Origin: Comamonas sp. BIGb0124
GTDB lineage: Bacteria; Pseudomonadota; Gammaproteobacteria; Burkholderiales; Burkholderiaceae_C
Length of the DNA: 64,000 bases
Reading direction: 5' to 3'
Assembly: GCF_003752175.1 (NCBI RefSeq)
Contig: NZ_RJVF01000008.1
Coordinates: 496,001 to 560,000, forward strand
Below, one piece after another: positions 50,475 through 57,956 of this stretch (position 1 is its first letter; the number at the start of each line of letters is the position of its first letter). The position numbers and the translations under genes were made by a program. The notes under the pieces were generated by a model. The model saw only the letters and a program-made list of their open reading frames with translations. It did not search any database and was not told where the DNA came from.

Positions 50475-50675
50475 ATGAGCAAGGTGTTTATCGTCGGAGG
50501 CGCAGGCAAGGTCCGCACCGGCCTGGCGATCCCGTATGGCGATGTGCCGCGCGACGACGTGGCGGCGACCTTACTCGAGATCATCGAGCGCCCGGCCGTC
50601 AACCGCGTCATCATCGAGCTGACGCAGGGCGATACCCCTGCAGGCGAGCCCGTTCAACGGTTCGCACGCACCTGA
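50475..50675 (+). pseudogene. NAD(P)-binding SDR-type gene with a large in-frame deletion
   Basis: AAGGAG and ATG at 50475 lead into MSKVFIVGGAGKV, the nucleotide-binding start of an atypical SDR/NAD(P)H-binding protein, normally about 210 residues. This is joined directly to RTGLAIPYGDVPRDDVAATL and a normal-looking C-terminus. About 140 residues in the middle are missing and the frame is kept. The remaining 66-residue product lacks most of the Rossmann fold and should be non-functional. The junction sits at similar Gly-Lys/Arg-Val codons, suggesting recombination between short matches. Confidence 0.7.
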
Positions 50676-50690
50676 GCCCGGAGCCACGGC

Positions 50691-51332
50691 ATGGAAACAA
50701 AAGCAAAACTGCTCCTGGTCGGCGCCACCGGACTGGTCGGCCGCCATGTGCTCGAACTGGCCCTGGCCGATGCCCGGGTCGCATCGGTCGTCGCGCCCGT
50801 CCGCCGCGCGTTGCCGGCGCATCCCAAGCTGTCGTCGCCCCAGGTGGATTTCGATCGTCTCGTCCCTGAAGCATCCTGGTGGAACGCCGATGCGGTCATC
50901 TGCACCTTGGGCACCACGATGAAGGTCGCAGGCTCGCAGGCCGCCTTCCGGCGCGTCGACCATGACTATCCGCTTGCCGTGGCACGGCTGGCCCACGCGC
51001 ACGGCACACCCACCTATGTGCTGAACTCGGCCGTCGGCGCGGATGCCCAATCGCGTTTCTTCTACAACCGGGTCAAGGGTGAACTCGAGCAAGCGCTGGA
51101 ACGCGAAGGCTACGCATCGCTGGCCTTCGTGCGCCCTGGCTTGATCGGCGGCGAACGCGAAGAGTTCCGTCTCGGCGAGCGCCTGCTCGTGTCGGCCTTG
51201 GCCTGGTCCGGCCCGCTGCTGCCTCGGCGCTGGCGGCTCAATCCCGCGCCGCAGATTGCACAGGCCTTGCTGACGGCAGCACTCGAGCCGCAACCGGGCC
51301 GACACGTCGTGACCGCCGATCGGCTGGTCTGA
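50691..51332 (+). CDS. Small NAD(P)-binding Rossmann protein (HTATIP2-like)
   Basis: A 213-residue protein with an N-terminal dinucleotide motif LLLVGATGLVGRHVLELALA and atypical-SDR features: VICTLGTTMKVAGSQAAFRR, then LNSAVGADAQSRFFYNRVKG and the conserved FVRPGLIGGEREEFRLGERL. Bacterial homologues are annotated as NAD(P)H-binding or epimerase-like proteins without known substrate. It starts 15 bp after the remnant gene. Confidence 0.8.
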   Translation: METKAKLLLVGATGLVGRHVLELALADARVASVVAPVRRALPAHPKLSSPQVDFDRLVPEASWWNADAVICTLGTTMKVAGSQAAFRRVDHDYPLAVARLAHAHGTPTYVLNSAVGADAQSRFFYNRVKGELEQALEREGYASLAFVRPGLIGGEREEFRLGERLLVSALAWSGPLLPRRWRLNPAPQIAQALLTAALEPQPGRHVVTADRLV

Positions 51333-51506
51333 CTTGCGCGCGGCCCCGCCCGCACAATCCGCGGCAGACACTGCACCCAAACGAAGGCAATGCCTCGATC
51401 GACCGGTCCGGAATGAGCGCCCAAGATGCTTCGGAGCGCCTTGCCACAATCACGACGCCCCTCACCGAGGAGCCCACACCCCACACGCGAGTTCACGGCG
51501 ACCTTG

Positions 51507-51551
51507 AAAGACGCCGTCTTTGTTGCCTGCCGCCCACGCACGTGCCACAAT
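51507..51551 (+). promoter_or_regulatory. Promoter and operator of the repeated leader element, copy 2
   Basis: Dyad AAAGAC-GCC-GTCTTT (51507-51521), overlapping an upstream position to -35 TTGCCT (51523-51528), a 17-bp spacer and -10 CACAAT (51546-51551). Copy 1 has the same layout and spacing, so both the promoter and a regulator site next to it are conserved. Confidence 0.7.
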
Positions 51552-51557
51552 CAGCGA

Positions 51558-51743
51558 ATCCCGAAAGGGATGATGCTTGAAAACATCTTTTAGTTAGCGG
51601 CCATACCGCCCCGTCAGCGCGGTGTTGTCACGTCCATATTTGGTGGTGGTGGTGCGTTTGCGCCCATCCCATGATTACGGACGGGATGGGTCAGTCCGTA
51701 AGGCTGGTCGCACGTCTAACTACGTGTTTTCAACATCCCGTCC
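51558..51743 (+). ncRNA. Structured leader RNA, copy 2, with competing downstream stems
   Basis: Core hairpins: ATCCC-GAAA-GGGAT (51558-51571), GATG-cttgaaaa-CATC (51572-51587), ACCGC-CCCGTCAGC-GCGGT (51605-51623). They align with copy 1 with identical loops and compensatory stem changes. Copy 2 then has mutually exclusive pairings: GGGATGGG (51683-51690) can pair with CCCATCCC (51663-51670), while the overlapping GGACGGGATG (51679-51688) can pair with CATCCCGTCC (51734-51743), and TTACGGA (51675-51681) with TCCGTAA (51695-51701). This resembles a switchable leader. The gap 51333-51801 otherwise holds no gene. Confidence 0.55.
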
Positions 51744-51801
51744 ACCTGCTTTGCGTGAAAACAGGGCGCGTGGTCTCAAGTCTCAGTTAGGAGTCTCGAT
51801 C

Positions 51802-51924
51802 ATGACGAAATCCATCCGTCTTTTGGCCAGCCCCCCGGCCTTGCCCTACCCGCCCACAGAGGGCAAGACCCACAGCCCCGCGAAGCGGCCCGTATCCCTT
51901 TCCCGCAAAGGCGATGCAGCATGA
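51802..51924 (+). CDS. Small 40-residue ORF behind the leader
   Basis: ATG at 51802 follows a consensus AGGAG (51789-51793). The product begins MTKSIRLLASPPALPYPP and ends SRKGDAA; it is Pro- and Lys/Arg-rich, with no recognised domain. Its stop overlaps the next gene's start (ATGA), so it may be a leader peptide that couples translation to the leader RNA state, or a small functional protein. Confidence 0.55.
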   Translation: MTKSIRLLASPPALPYPPTEGKTHSPAKRPVSLSRKGDAA

Positions 51925-52427
51925 CCTTCTCCAAACCTCAACCTCAGTCGGCTTCGCAAGACAGACAAAAGTTCTCCGACAATGATCTCTGCGCCCTGAT
52001 CGAAGCCGATCTGAATCGTCTGACCGGCACGCTGTTCGTGATCAGTCATTTCTTCGAAGGTGCAGAAGAAGACGCCTTGCTACAAGCACAAGAACACGTC
52101 ATCGCGATGATCCAGCACGCAGCCAAAGTCGCCGATCGTGCGGTCACCTACTCGCAGCACGGCTTGAACCTCATGTCCGGCGCAGCGCAGGAAGAGATCG
52201 TGCAGGCGGCTGGCATTCTCGCCAGCCTCGAGGTCATGACCGGCACGACCGACAAGGACAGCGCAGCGTCGGACGCCGTGATGAGCAGCACCCTCGATGC
52301 GGCGCGCGACTGCATCGACCGGGCCCTGGCCTTGATGAGCCCGGACAGCAGCGAAGGGTTTCGGTATCAGGGCGTGTTTGCGCTGGAAGCAGGGCATACG
52401 CCTGAAGCGTCGGGCGTCGGGGTTTAG
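51921..52427 (+). CDS. Helical protein of unknown function controlled by the leader element (DUF3077-like)
   Basis: A 168-residue protein starting MTFSKPQPQSASQDRQKFSD. Residues 27-140 look all-helical (LIEADLNRLTGTLFVISHFF, then EEDALLQAQEHVIAMIQHAA, with alternating Ala/Leu/Ile). No signal peptide or catalytic motif is seen. It loosely resembles small proteins annotated DUF3077/DUF6124, but that is not certain. It is coupled to the 40-codon ORF, and a paralogue fragment follows the other leader copy at 28540. The function is unknown. Confidence 0.7.
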   Translation: MTFSKPQPQSASQDRQKFSDNDLCALIEADLNRLTGTLFVISHFFEGAEEDALLQAQEHVIAMIQHAAKVADRAVTYSQHGLNLMSGAAQEEIVQAAGILASLEVMTGTTDKDSAASDAVMSSTLDAARDCIDRALALMSPDSSEGFRYQGVFALEAGHTPEASGVGV

Positions 52428-52466
52428 TCCTCCGCACCGCCGGCAAGCTCGCGGAGCCGAATCGAC

Positions 52467-53801
52467 TCAGGCTTGCAAGCACCCCGCGAGCTGCCGCGTA
52501 GCTTTTGCACTGACCCCTTTGCCGGTGATCGCCAGCGCCGGAGGATGGGCCAACATCCGCTCGAAGACCATGCGCACTTCCTCCGCCCCGATGTCGTCGA
52601 TCATCGCCAGCGTTTCGGCGATGGGCGTCACGGTGCCGTTGGCGAAGAGCTCTTCGACGGCCTGCTCCATCGTGGCGTAGGTCCGCTCGCCGGAGCGAAC
52701 GCGCGACACGGTCAACTGGTTCTTGGCCCGCTCCAGATGCACAGGATCGATGCCGGCGGCTTGCGCCTGCAGCAGGCGGCGGGTCGCGGTCAGCAGCGCG
52801 TCGAGCTTGTCCGGCGTGGTGACCGCGTGGACGATGAAGTTGGCCCAGACATCGCCGCTTTCCATCGCCGCATAGGCCGTATAGGCCAGGCCGAGCTGCT
52901 CGCGCACGGTATCGACCAGGGGCGACGACATGCCTTCGCCAAACAGATAAGCCGCCAGCGAAGCCGCCAACCGCGAGCGCCGCCGGACGCCCTGTTCTTG
53001 CGCTGCAGGCACCAGCGGGTAAGCGACGTTCACGAACACCTGCGAGACCTGCGTGAAACGCCGGGCCAGTGACTGACCGACATACTTCGCAGGCGTGGCT
53101 TGCTGCAGCACGGGCACATCGGTCGACGCACGCATGCCTGCAAACAGTTCTTTTGCGAGCGCCATCCAGGCATCGACATCGAAGTTGCCGGCGGCCACGA
53201 CAACGGTCTTCTCCGCAACATAGTGGCTTTGCACATGGTGTACCAGATCCTGCCGGGTAAAGCCCTCGATGTTGGCGACGGTGCCGATCACCGGCATGCC
53301 CATCGGATCGTCGCCCCAGATGGCGCGGTCGAGGATGTCGCTGGCGCTGTCTTCGGGATCCTCGTCGTACTCGATGGCCTCTTGCCGGATCACCTCCAGT
53401 TCCCGCTGCAATTCATGCTCGGGAAACGTGCTGTTGAGCACGATGTCGGCGGTCATGCGCAGCAGTTGCGGCGTGTGCCGGCCCAGGCCGGTCATGAAGT
53501 ACCCGGTCGTGTCCTTCCCGGTGAAGGCGTTGACCTCCGCACCCAGGCGCTCCGCATCCAGATTGATCGCCTGCACGGTGCGGGTGTCGGTGCCCTTGAA
53601 CGCCATGTGTTCGAGAACATGGCTGATACCGTTGTTGGCAGGCGTCTCGTCGCGTGAACCCACACGCAGAAACACCCCCACGCTGGCACTCTGCACGTGG
53701 GGCATGGGCAAGGCCAGCAGCCGCACCCCGTTCGGGAGCGTGTGCAAGACCATGGAGGGATTCTTTTCTTCGATTGCCGCGTTGGGCTGTTTTTGACTCA
53801 T
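52467..53801 (-). CDS. M16-family zinc metallopeptidase (processing peptidase-like)
   Basis: A 444-residue protein starting MSQKQPNAAIEEKNPSM; a longer ORF to 53831 is less likely. The inverted zinc motif HxxEH is His61-Val-Leu-Glu64-His65, with the third ligand Glu in ELEVIRQEAIEYDED. It resembles mitochondrial-processing-peptidase beta-type bacterial enzymes. The role is probably peptide or protein turnover. It stands alone, convergent with the DUF3077-like gene and divergent from an AraC gene. Confidence 0.87.
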   Translation of the reverse strand: MSQKQPNAAIEEKNPSMVLHTLPNGVRLLALPMPHVQSASVGVFLRVGSRDETPANNGISHVLEHMAFKGTDTRTVQAINLDAERLGAEVNAFTGKDTTGYFMTGLGRHTPQLLRMTADIVLNSTFPEHELQRELEVIRQEAIEYDEDPEDSASDILDRAIWGDDPMGMPVIGTVANIEGFTRQDLVHHVQSHYVAEKTVVVAAGNFDVDAWMALAKELFAGMRASTDVPVLQQATPAKYVGQSLARRFTQVSQVFVNVAYPLVPAAQEQGVRRRSRLAASLAAYLFGEGMSSPLVDTVREQLGLAYTAYAAMESGDVWANFIVHAVTTPDKLDALLTATRRLLQAQAAGIDPVHLERAKNQLTVSRVRSGERTYATMEQAVEELFANGTVTPIAETLAMIDDIGAEEVRMVFERMLAHPPALAITGKGVSAKATRQLAGCLQA

Positions 53802-53919
53802 ACGGCATTGTCGCAGGGCCACCCGCACCACCGCAGGCCGGGCTTTATGATCGAAGCGGTCTATTCACTTGCACAGACCGCCAATGCCCACGCGTGCGTC
53901 GAGGGCCGGTGCACCCATC

Positions 53920-54747
53920 ATGACCCTCTTGTCTTTGTCGAACCGGCCTGCGGGCGCCTACCCCGAGCCGGGCTATTGCACCCGTATAACCGTCACGGCA
54001 TGCTGTCGCATCCGGACCCTGTCGATCCGGGAGGATCTGTTGGTCGTTGTCCGTCAGGGGCGCAAGACCTTGATCTCGGCGACAAACTCCCTGCAGGCTG
54101 GGCGTGGCAAGGGTTTGTTGATGTCCCGCAGCACGCAGTGGGACGTCATCAACGACCCCGCAGGTGCCCCTCGCTACGAGGCGCTGGTGCTGGCCTTTGC
54201 CGACGATCTCGTCCGTGAGCTGGAGCCCACGCTCCCGGCTCAGGCCATCGACCCGCCGCCGGCCTCGCATCTTCTGATGGACGAGGAACTGGAGGAGGCG
54301 GTACAACGTGCGGCCGCCTTCCTGCACTCTCGATCAATGTCTGTGGCGTTGCGGCGGCATCGATTGATGGAGGTTCTGCTGTTGCTCTCCGAGCGGGGGC
54401 ACCGGTTCAAGTCCATTCAGTGCCAGGGATGGGAGGAGCGGATCCGCCGTCTCATCACGCAACATCCGCAAGCCGATTGGACGGTCGTCACGTTGGCCAG
54501 ACATTTCGGCACCAGCGCGTCGACTCTGCGCCGACGCCTCGAAGGATCTGGTGCCACGTTGGCGGCGCTGGTCCGCGAAGTTCGGCTGGAGACCGCGTTG
54601 ACCCTGCTCCAGAGTACCCGCCATTCCATCGGAGAGATTGCAGCTCGTTGTGGATGGGAATCGCACAGCCGCTTCAGCGCCGCGTTCCAGGAGCGATGGG
54701 GCTTTGCGCCTTCGGTGATGCGGCAACAGTTGACGCAAATCGGCTAA
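53920..54747 (+). CDS. AraC-family transcriptional regulator
   Basis: A 275-residue protein starting MTLLSLSNRPAGAYPEPGY. The C-terminal AraC DNA-binding domain with two HTHs is at about residues 170-272 (VTLARHFGTSASTLRRRLEG, then IGEIAARCGWESHSRFSAAF and the closing FGFAP-like WGFAPSVMRQQ). The N-terminal part is an unassigned sensor. It lies upstream of, and in the same direction as, the PEBP gene 80 bp away. The exact start is uncertain because several in-frame ATGs exist. Confidence 0.82.
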   Translation: MTLLSLSNRPAGAYPEPGYCTRITVTACCRIRTLSIREDLLVVVRQGRKTLISATNSLQAGRGKGLLMSRSTQWDVINDPAGAPRYEALVLAFADDLVRELEPTLPAQAIDPPPASHLLMDEELEEAVQRAAAFLHSRSMSVALRRHRLMEVLLLLSERGHRFKSIQCQGWEERIRRLITQHPQADWTVVTLARHFGTSASTLRRRLEGSGATLAALVREVRLETALTLLQSTRHSIGEIAARCGWESHSRFSAAFQERWGFAPSVMRQQLTQIG

Positions 54748-54826
54748 CGCTTGACGCGCCACGCACAGCACGTCCGGCAGAAGGATCGGATCATGGAGAC
54801 ATCGTCATCCTTCTTTCAAAGGCCCT

Positions 54827-55378
54827 ATGCGTGTATTCCGTTCTGTCGCCGCCGCTCTTGCTCTGTTCCCACTGCTGTCCCATGCGGGTGACTTCAAGCT
54901 CACCAGCACGTCCTTTCATGCCGGTGCCCCACTGCCCCTGGCCCAGCTCTACAAGGGCTTTGGCTGCAGTGGGGGGAACGTATCGCCGGCCTTGGCATGG
55001 CGCGACGCACCTTCCGGAACAAAGAGCTTTGTCGTGACGGCTTACGACCCGGACGCCCCGACGGGCTCGGGCTGGTGGCACTGGGTGGTCTACAACCTTC
55101 CAGCCACCACGTCGGCACTGCCCGAAGGAGCCGGCCGGGCCGATGGCACATCGTTGCCGGCCGGTGCCGTCCAAGGCCCGACCGACTTCGGCCCACCCGG
55201 CTTCGGTGGAGCTTGCCCTCCAGCCGGTGATCAACCACACCGCTATCGCTTTACGGTGCATGCCCTGAAGATCGAGAAACTCGACCTTCCGCCCGAGGCC
55301 ACCCCAGCGATGGTCGGGTTCATGGTTCACTTCAACGAGCTGGGGAAGGCCACGCTGGAGGCCAAGTACGGGCGTTGA
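54827..55378 (+). CDS. YbhB/YbcL-family PEBP-like protein, exported
   Basis: A 183-residue protein with a signal peptide (MRVFRSVAAALALFPLLSHA) and the bacterial PEBP/Raf-kinase-inhibitor fold: GGNVSPALAWRDAPSGTKSF, the conserved DPDAPTGSGWWHWVVYNLP and PPAGDQPHRYRFTVHAL. Bacterial members bind small anionic ligands but their role is mostly unknown. AAAGG precedes the ATG. Confidence 0.87.
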   Translation: MRVFRSVAAALALFPLLSHAGDFKLTSTSFHAGAPLPLAQLYKGFGCSGGNVSPALAWRDAPSGTKSFVVTAYDPDAPTGSGWWHWVVYNLPATTSALPEGAGRADGTSLPAGAVQGPTDFGPPGFGGACPPAGDQPHRYRFTVHALKIEKLDLPPEATPAMVGFMVHFNELGKATLEAKYGR

Positions 55379-55620
55379 GGCCCAGATGTAAGGCGACGCC
55401 AATACCGACCGGTCAAGTAGGCGTCCGCCGCACAGTTCGGCAAGTATGTACCAGAGTGGTGCTGCGACCCTGCCATCGGCTCGCCATCTGTACTTCTCGG
55501 CTCATACTTTGCACTCCCAACTCGGTGTTTTCAAGAGCAGCCTTTTTCCACAAAGTGCGCGTTTTCAGAGAAAGCACAGCCTTAAGCTGATGGTGTCTGA
55601 ATAGAAGGCACAATTGGTGA

Positions 55621-57438
55621 ATGCCACGGGATAACTTCAAGGAGTCAATCAAGGCTGCGCTTCGTGATCGCGTTGCGCATCGCTGCTCCAATCCTGAGTG
55701 CCGAGTCCCCACAGCAGCCCCAGGTTCCGGAGCCGCAGGAGTGCTTCGAGGAGGCGATGCCGCACACATTACTGCGGCCTCACCGAATGGCCCTCGGTAC
55801 GACCCCAGCATGTCTCCGATGGAGCGCTCATCCATCGAGAACGGGATCTGGCTGTGTGCCGTCTGTGCCCGCAAGATCGATCACGACCAAGTTGCATATC
55901 CCGTCGAGCTTTTGCGCGAATGGAAAGCGTCAGCAGAAACGGCGGCCGCGCGGGAGTTTGGCAAGCCGCTCCTCACCGAAGCCCATTTGCACACGCAGAC
56001 GCAAGGGCTCATCACGCAGCAAGGGCAGGTTCAGCAAGAAATACTCGCCCAACTGCACGCCATCCAGGCAGATCTTGCCAATGGACGCACATCAAATCAG
56101 ATGGGCGTTGAGCCCCTTGACCACTTGTTGGAGGCATTGCGGCGACTCGCGGATAGTGGCAAGGCTCGCGGATCGGCCGCCATGCAGCTAAGCAGCGACG
56201 GTCGCTATGCGGATGCCGCTACGGAAGCCATTCGTCTTGCTGAAGACGAAGCCGATGCGGCAGCTCATCTTGGGAAAGCCGCCAAGGCGGCTCGTGTCCG
56301 TGCTGCGGCCCGGTGGCTCGATGCTGGAGATATCGCCTTCATCTCGGACTTTGTACAAGCTGCCAACGCCTATGAGCGTTGCACTGAGATGGACCCGTCA
56401 AATCCTTACGGCTGGAGCCGGTTGGGCGAGATTTCTTTGTGGCTGGGGCGTCTGGACAAGGCGCTGCACGCCTTTACTCGTATGTGGGGCTCCATGCCAG
56501 AAGGGGTTGCAACGCTTGCTAGAGCAGGTGATCCGCCTGCAATGCAGCAGGCTCGATTCATGACTGATCACCCCGACCTCACCCACAAGGCACGCGTATG
56601 GGCGATCAGAGGCATCATGATCGCCGGGCTCAACATTGTTGAGATTTTGCGGCGTGAGCCATCATTGGTCTCAGAATGCGGCCTCCGGCTTGTGCCCCTG
56701 GATCGGCTGGGCGAACAGCGAAAGCCGACCGAGCGTGAAGCGCCGGGGATCATCGAGTTCTTCCGCGAACGGGTCTACAACTTAGGCTGCGTGATCGATG
56801 CCAGTGCCGCGCCGACTGAGCACCGCCGAATTCTCGAAGGCCTGGCACGTATCGCTGGTCATCGCGGTGAACTCGACAAGAGTGAAGAGTACCTGCACCG
56901 TGCTCGTTCCATGAGCCTCGAACAAAAGGACTTTGTGGCCGAGGCGGTTTACCTGTGTAACCTGGGGACCATCGTCGGCTTGCGAGGTCAGGCAAATACT
57001 GCAAGAGACTACTTTGTCCAGGCGCTGGCTCTGTGTAAAGGAGATCCACGTCAGGGGCGGCTGTTCGTTGGAACCAAGTTCATCAGTGTTGAAGAGGCGG
57101 CTGAACGTCGTGAACAGCACAAACAGAAGCTGGCGAACGGCACGGCCATTGCCTCTCCTGAAGCCGATGAGATTGAGGTTTGCAACCTGCTCGCCGACGA
57201 GTTTGATCAGGACTCCGAAGCTGCTATGCGCAGAGCGCTAGTCCTGAAGGAAACAGAAGGCAATGCGCACGGCAATCTGGGCAAGCTCGCCGCAGCGGAT
57301 GGCAATCTTGATTTAGCGCGGCGCGAGTTTGAAGTGTCACTGGCACTTCATGAATCGATCGGTTACTCCGCGGGCGTCTCGGCTACACGTAATGCGATTC
57401 TGAGTTTAGGCCAAGTCGAACCAGGCACGCAAGACTGA
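55621..57438 (+). CDS. HNH-like zinc domain fused to TPR repeats, candidate defence effector
   Basis: A 605-residue protein. Residues 1-110 form an HNH-type zinc module: Cys22 and Cys27, then His49 in GDAAHITAASPNGPRYDPS, Asn74 in SIENGIWLC, Cys79/Cys82 and Asp87, ending YPVELLREWKASAE. The same module is joined to many sensor or effector domains in bacterial conflict systems. A short coiled region (about 115-150) leads into TPR-like repeats from 180 to the end (ANAYERCTEMDPSNPYGWSR, then NAHGNLGKLAAADGNLDLAR). It is monocistronic and its codon use is less GC-rich than its neighbours, suggesting transfer. Nuclease activity and a defence role are inferred. Confidence 0.72.
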   Translation: MPRDNFKESIKAALRDRVAHRCSNPECRVPTAAPGSGAAGVLRGGDAAHITAASPNGPRYDPSMSPMERSSIENGIWLCAVCARKIDHDQVAYPVELLREWKASAETAAAREFGKPLLTEAHLHTQTQGLITQQGQVQQEILAQLHAIQADLANGRTSNQMGVEPLDHLLEALRRLADSGKARGSAAMQLSSDGRYADAATEAIRLAEDEADAAAHLGKAAKAARVRAAARWLDAGDIAFISDFVQAANAYERCTEMDPSNPYGWSRLGEISLWLGRLDKALHAFTRMWGSMPEGVATLARAGDPPAMQQARFMTDHPDLTHKARVWAIRGIMIAGLNIVEILRREPSLVSECGLRLVPLDRLGEQRKPTEREAPGIIEFFRERVYNLGCVIDASAAPTEHRRILEGLARIAGHRGELDKSEEYLHRARSMSLEQKDFVAEAVYLCNLGTIVGLRGQANTARDYFVQALALCKGDPRQGRLFVGTKFISVEEAAERREQHKQKLANGTAIASPEADEIEVCNLLADEFDQDSEAAMRRALVLKETEGNAHGNLGKLAAADGNLDLARREFEVSLALHESIGYSAGVSATRNAILSLGQVEPGTQD

Positions 57439-57440
57439 TA

Positions 57441-57896
57441 ACGTGTGCGCCCAATGCCATCATCTTTTGCTGGTGCGGGAGACGGAGCAATTTGCGGGAA
57501 AGCGACGTTTGCGACACCATCATCAAACTTGGGAGACCGAAAAAGCTCTTTCGAGTCAGGATAGGTGCTCAGATATCCCGCATGCTCTTCCGCCGCCCAA
57601 GGCACAAACACGACATCGGTCACCCCACTGCTGGCGACGACCTTCTCCATCTTCCTGAGATCGATGAATGCCGCCAGAACGGGGCCTTCCAGCCTGCGAA
57701 ACTGGATCTTCTCAGTGATCAACTGGATCACGATATCTTTGAGGTCAAGCCTGTTGTCCCGGTCGGGTCCGCGCCTTCATCAGGTCCAATGGATGTCGTG
57801 GAAGAGCTCGCCGAGGACCACGATGCCATCTTGTGCCAGGCACGCATCAAGCATGAAAGCGCCTGCGGGAGTGGATGGATGTCCGACTTCCTGTGC
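57441..57896 (-). pseudogene. Remnant of an unidentified gene interrupted by tandem stop codons
   Basis: One minus-strand frame reads coding-like sequence, QEVGHPSTPAGAFMLDACLA then QDGIVVLGELFHDIHWT, is broken by TGATGA (57777-57782), and continues in the same frame with DNRLDLKDIVIQLITEKIQ, then VVFVPWAAEEHAGYLSTYPD. An in-frame TAG lies just upstream at 57897-57899. No family was recognised. It fills most of the 57439-57956 gap. A shadow of non-coding DNA cannot be excluded. Confidence 0.4.
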
Positions 57897-57956
57897 CTAC
57901 GCGCAACTTCGACCAGTGCGGCCTGCATAGGTGAACTCTCTGTACGGCAGCCATGT

